The translations under genes and the position numbers were made by a program. Shown in pieces: positions 63,907 through 64,000 of a stretch of 64,000 nucleotides of DNA (positions within the stretch are counted from its first letter, which is position 1; the number at the start of each line of letters is the position of its first letter). Under the pieces are notes generated by a model that was not told where the DNA came from, searched no databases, and saw only the letters and a list, made by a program, of their open reading frames with translations. The stretch is from Flavobacterium sp. 9R (GTDB lineage: Bacteria; Bacteroidota; Bacteroidia; Flavobacteriales; Flavobacteriaceae): NCBI RefSeq assembly GCF_902506345.1, contig NZ_LR733413.1, forward strand, positions 723,455-787,454, in the 5' to 3' direction.

Positions 63907-64000
63907 GCCTTTTTTGTTTATACTTGTTTTCCAAGTTTGATTTTTATTATCCAAAATATAGATTTCGGAATCGTTAACTCTCAAAACTTTTTTAATAGTG
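63898..64000 (-). CDS. C-terminal end of an unidentified protein (5' part outside window)
   Basis: An open minus-strand frame enters from the right edge and ends TIKKVLRVNDSEIYI...TWKTSINKKGVT at a TAA (63900-63898) that is made by the GTTA of the boundary element. About 34 residues are visible; no family can be assigned. Its position directly against the palindrome matches the other array units. Confidence 0.5.
   Translation of the reverse strand, partial: TIKKVLRVNDSEIYILDNKNQTWKTSINKKGVT

Larger units (their letters stand above)
54930..64000. mobile_element. Array of small gene units separated by attC-like palindromes (integron-like cassette array)
   Basis: All genes here are on the minus strand and of unrelated families. 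They are separated by elements at 56060, 57050, 57799, 58132, 61024, 62193, 62914 and 63767 sharing the core TTCGG...CCAAATACAAAACCA...ATTAAGCC. In three consecutive units the first 10 bases and the last 10 bases are perfect reverse complements, unique to each unit (GTTATAGGTT, GTTACCTGCA, GTTATGTGAT). Read in gene sense, each unit has a short leader, one gene, then a palindrome, as in integron cassettes. No recombinase gene is in the window; it continues past the right edge. Confidence 0.6.

Noticed and set aside
54930..64000. Boundary repeats as MITEs or insertion-sequence ends
   Set aside because: They lie between genes rather than inside them, show no target-site duplications, and the unit-specific inverted repeats enclose the genes, not the elements. 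A transposon model does not predict that.
54930..64000. Repeats as a CRISPR array
   Set aside because: Elements are about 85-150 bp, imperfect, palindromic and spaced by whole genes; there are no short regular spacers and no cas genes.

Overview
The window looks like chromosome of a Bacteroidetes bacterium of the Flavobacterium type. The evidence is low GC with A/T-rich intergenic DNA, promoters of the Bacteroidetes form (TTG, about 17-20 bp, TAnnTTTG), a cyanophycinase-like secreted protein with a Por-type C-terminal sorting tail, many lipoproteins, a CarboxypepD_reg/TonB-type outer-membrane receptor, and a eukaryote-like NADP-dependent GAPDH.

1-37 kb is mostly ordinary core genome. It holds gapN (cut by the left edge), a cytochrome c, an Rrf2 regulator, an M61 peptidase, a DUF1826 protein, tmRNA (ssrA, minus strand, tag GENNYALAA), the cyanophycinase-like protein, a serine hydrolase, a LYS1/alanine-dehydrogenase-like enzyme, an outer-membrane receptor, an ArsC-like protein, a CPBP protease, menE, an acyl-CoA carboxylase beta subunit, lpxD, prfB with its programmed +1 frameshift, threonine aldolase, YbaB, an S9 peptidase, a cysteine synthase-like enzyme, YebC, an S41 protease with gcvT, an M20 peptidase, a GMC oxidoreductase coupled to an AlkB-type hydroxylase behind a TetR regulator, and a YitT protein.

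37-54.7 kb carries a TPR/adenylate cyclase with a small partner gene, GNAT enzymes, a lipoprotein with a duplicated Cys/His motif, a very large BNR-repeat secreted protein, a DinB protein, nnrD, a GT39-like membrane protein, a class D beta-lactamase-like gene, and a minus-strand stress cluster (BON protein, aldehyde dehydrogenase, Dps, SHOCT protein).

54.9-64 kb is the accessory part and the most interesting. Small, unrelated, mostly unrecognised genes, all on the minus strand, are separated by roughly 85-150 bp imperfect palindromes of one family. The palindrome arms change sequence between copies but stay complementary. In the best copies the 9-10 bp at the start of each gene unit are the exact reverse complement of the 9-10 bp at its end, and this sequence differs from unit to unit. 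That is the geometry of integron gene cassettes (a cassette starting GTT..., ending ...AAC, followed by an attC-like fold), although no integrase lies in the window and the core does not fit the classical GTTRRRY consensus. The cargo includes a YefM/YoeB toxin-antitoxin pair with a TGTACA operator over its promoter, an M23 peptidase gene broken by an in-frame TGA, a frameshifted HExxH lipoprotein gene followed by a small exported protein, and a second copy of the same junction reduced to a C-terminal fragment plus a diverged second small protein (an arrangement like orphan toxin tips with immunity genes). Decay (nonsense codon, frameshift, half-elements) increases toward the left end of the array.
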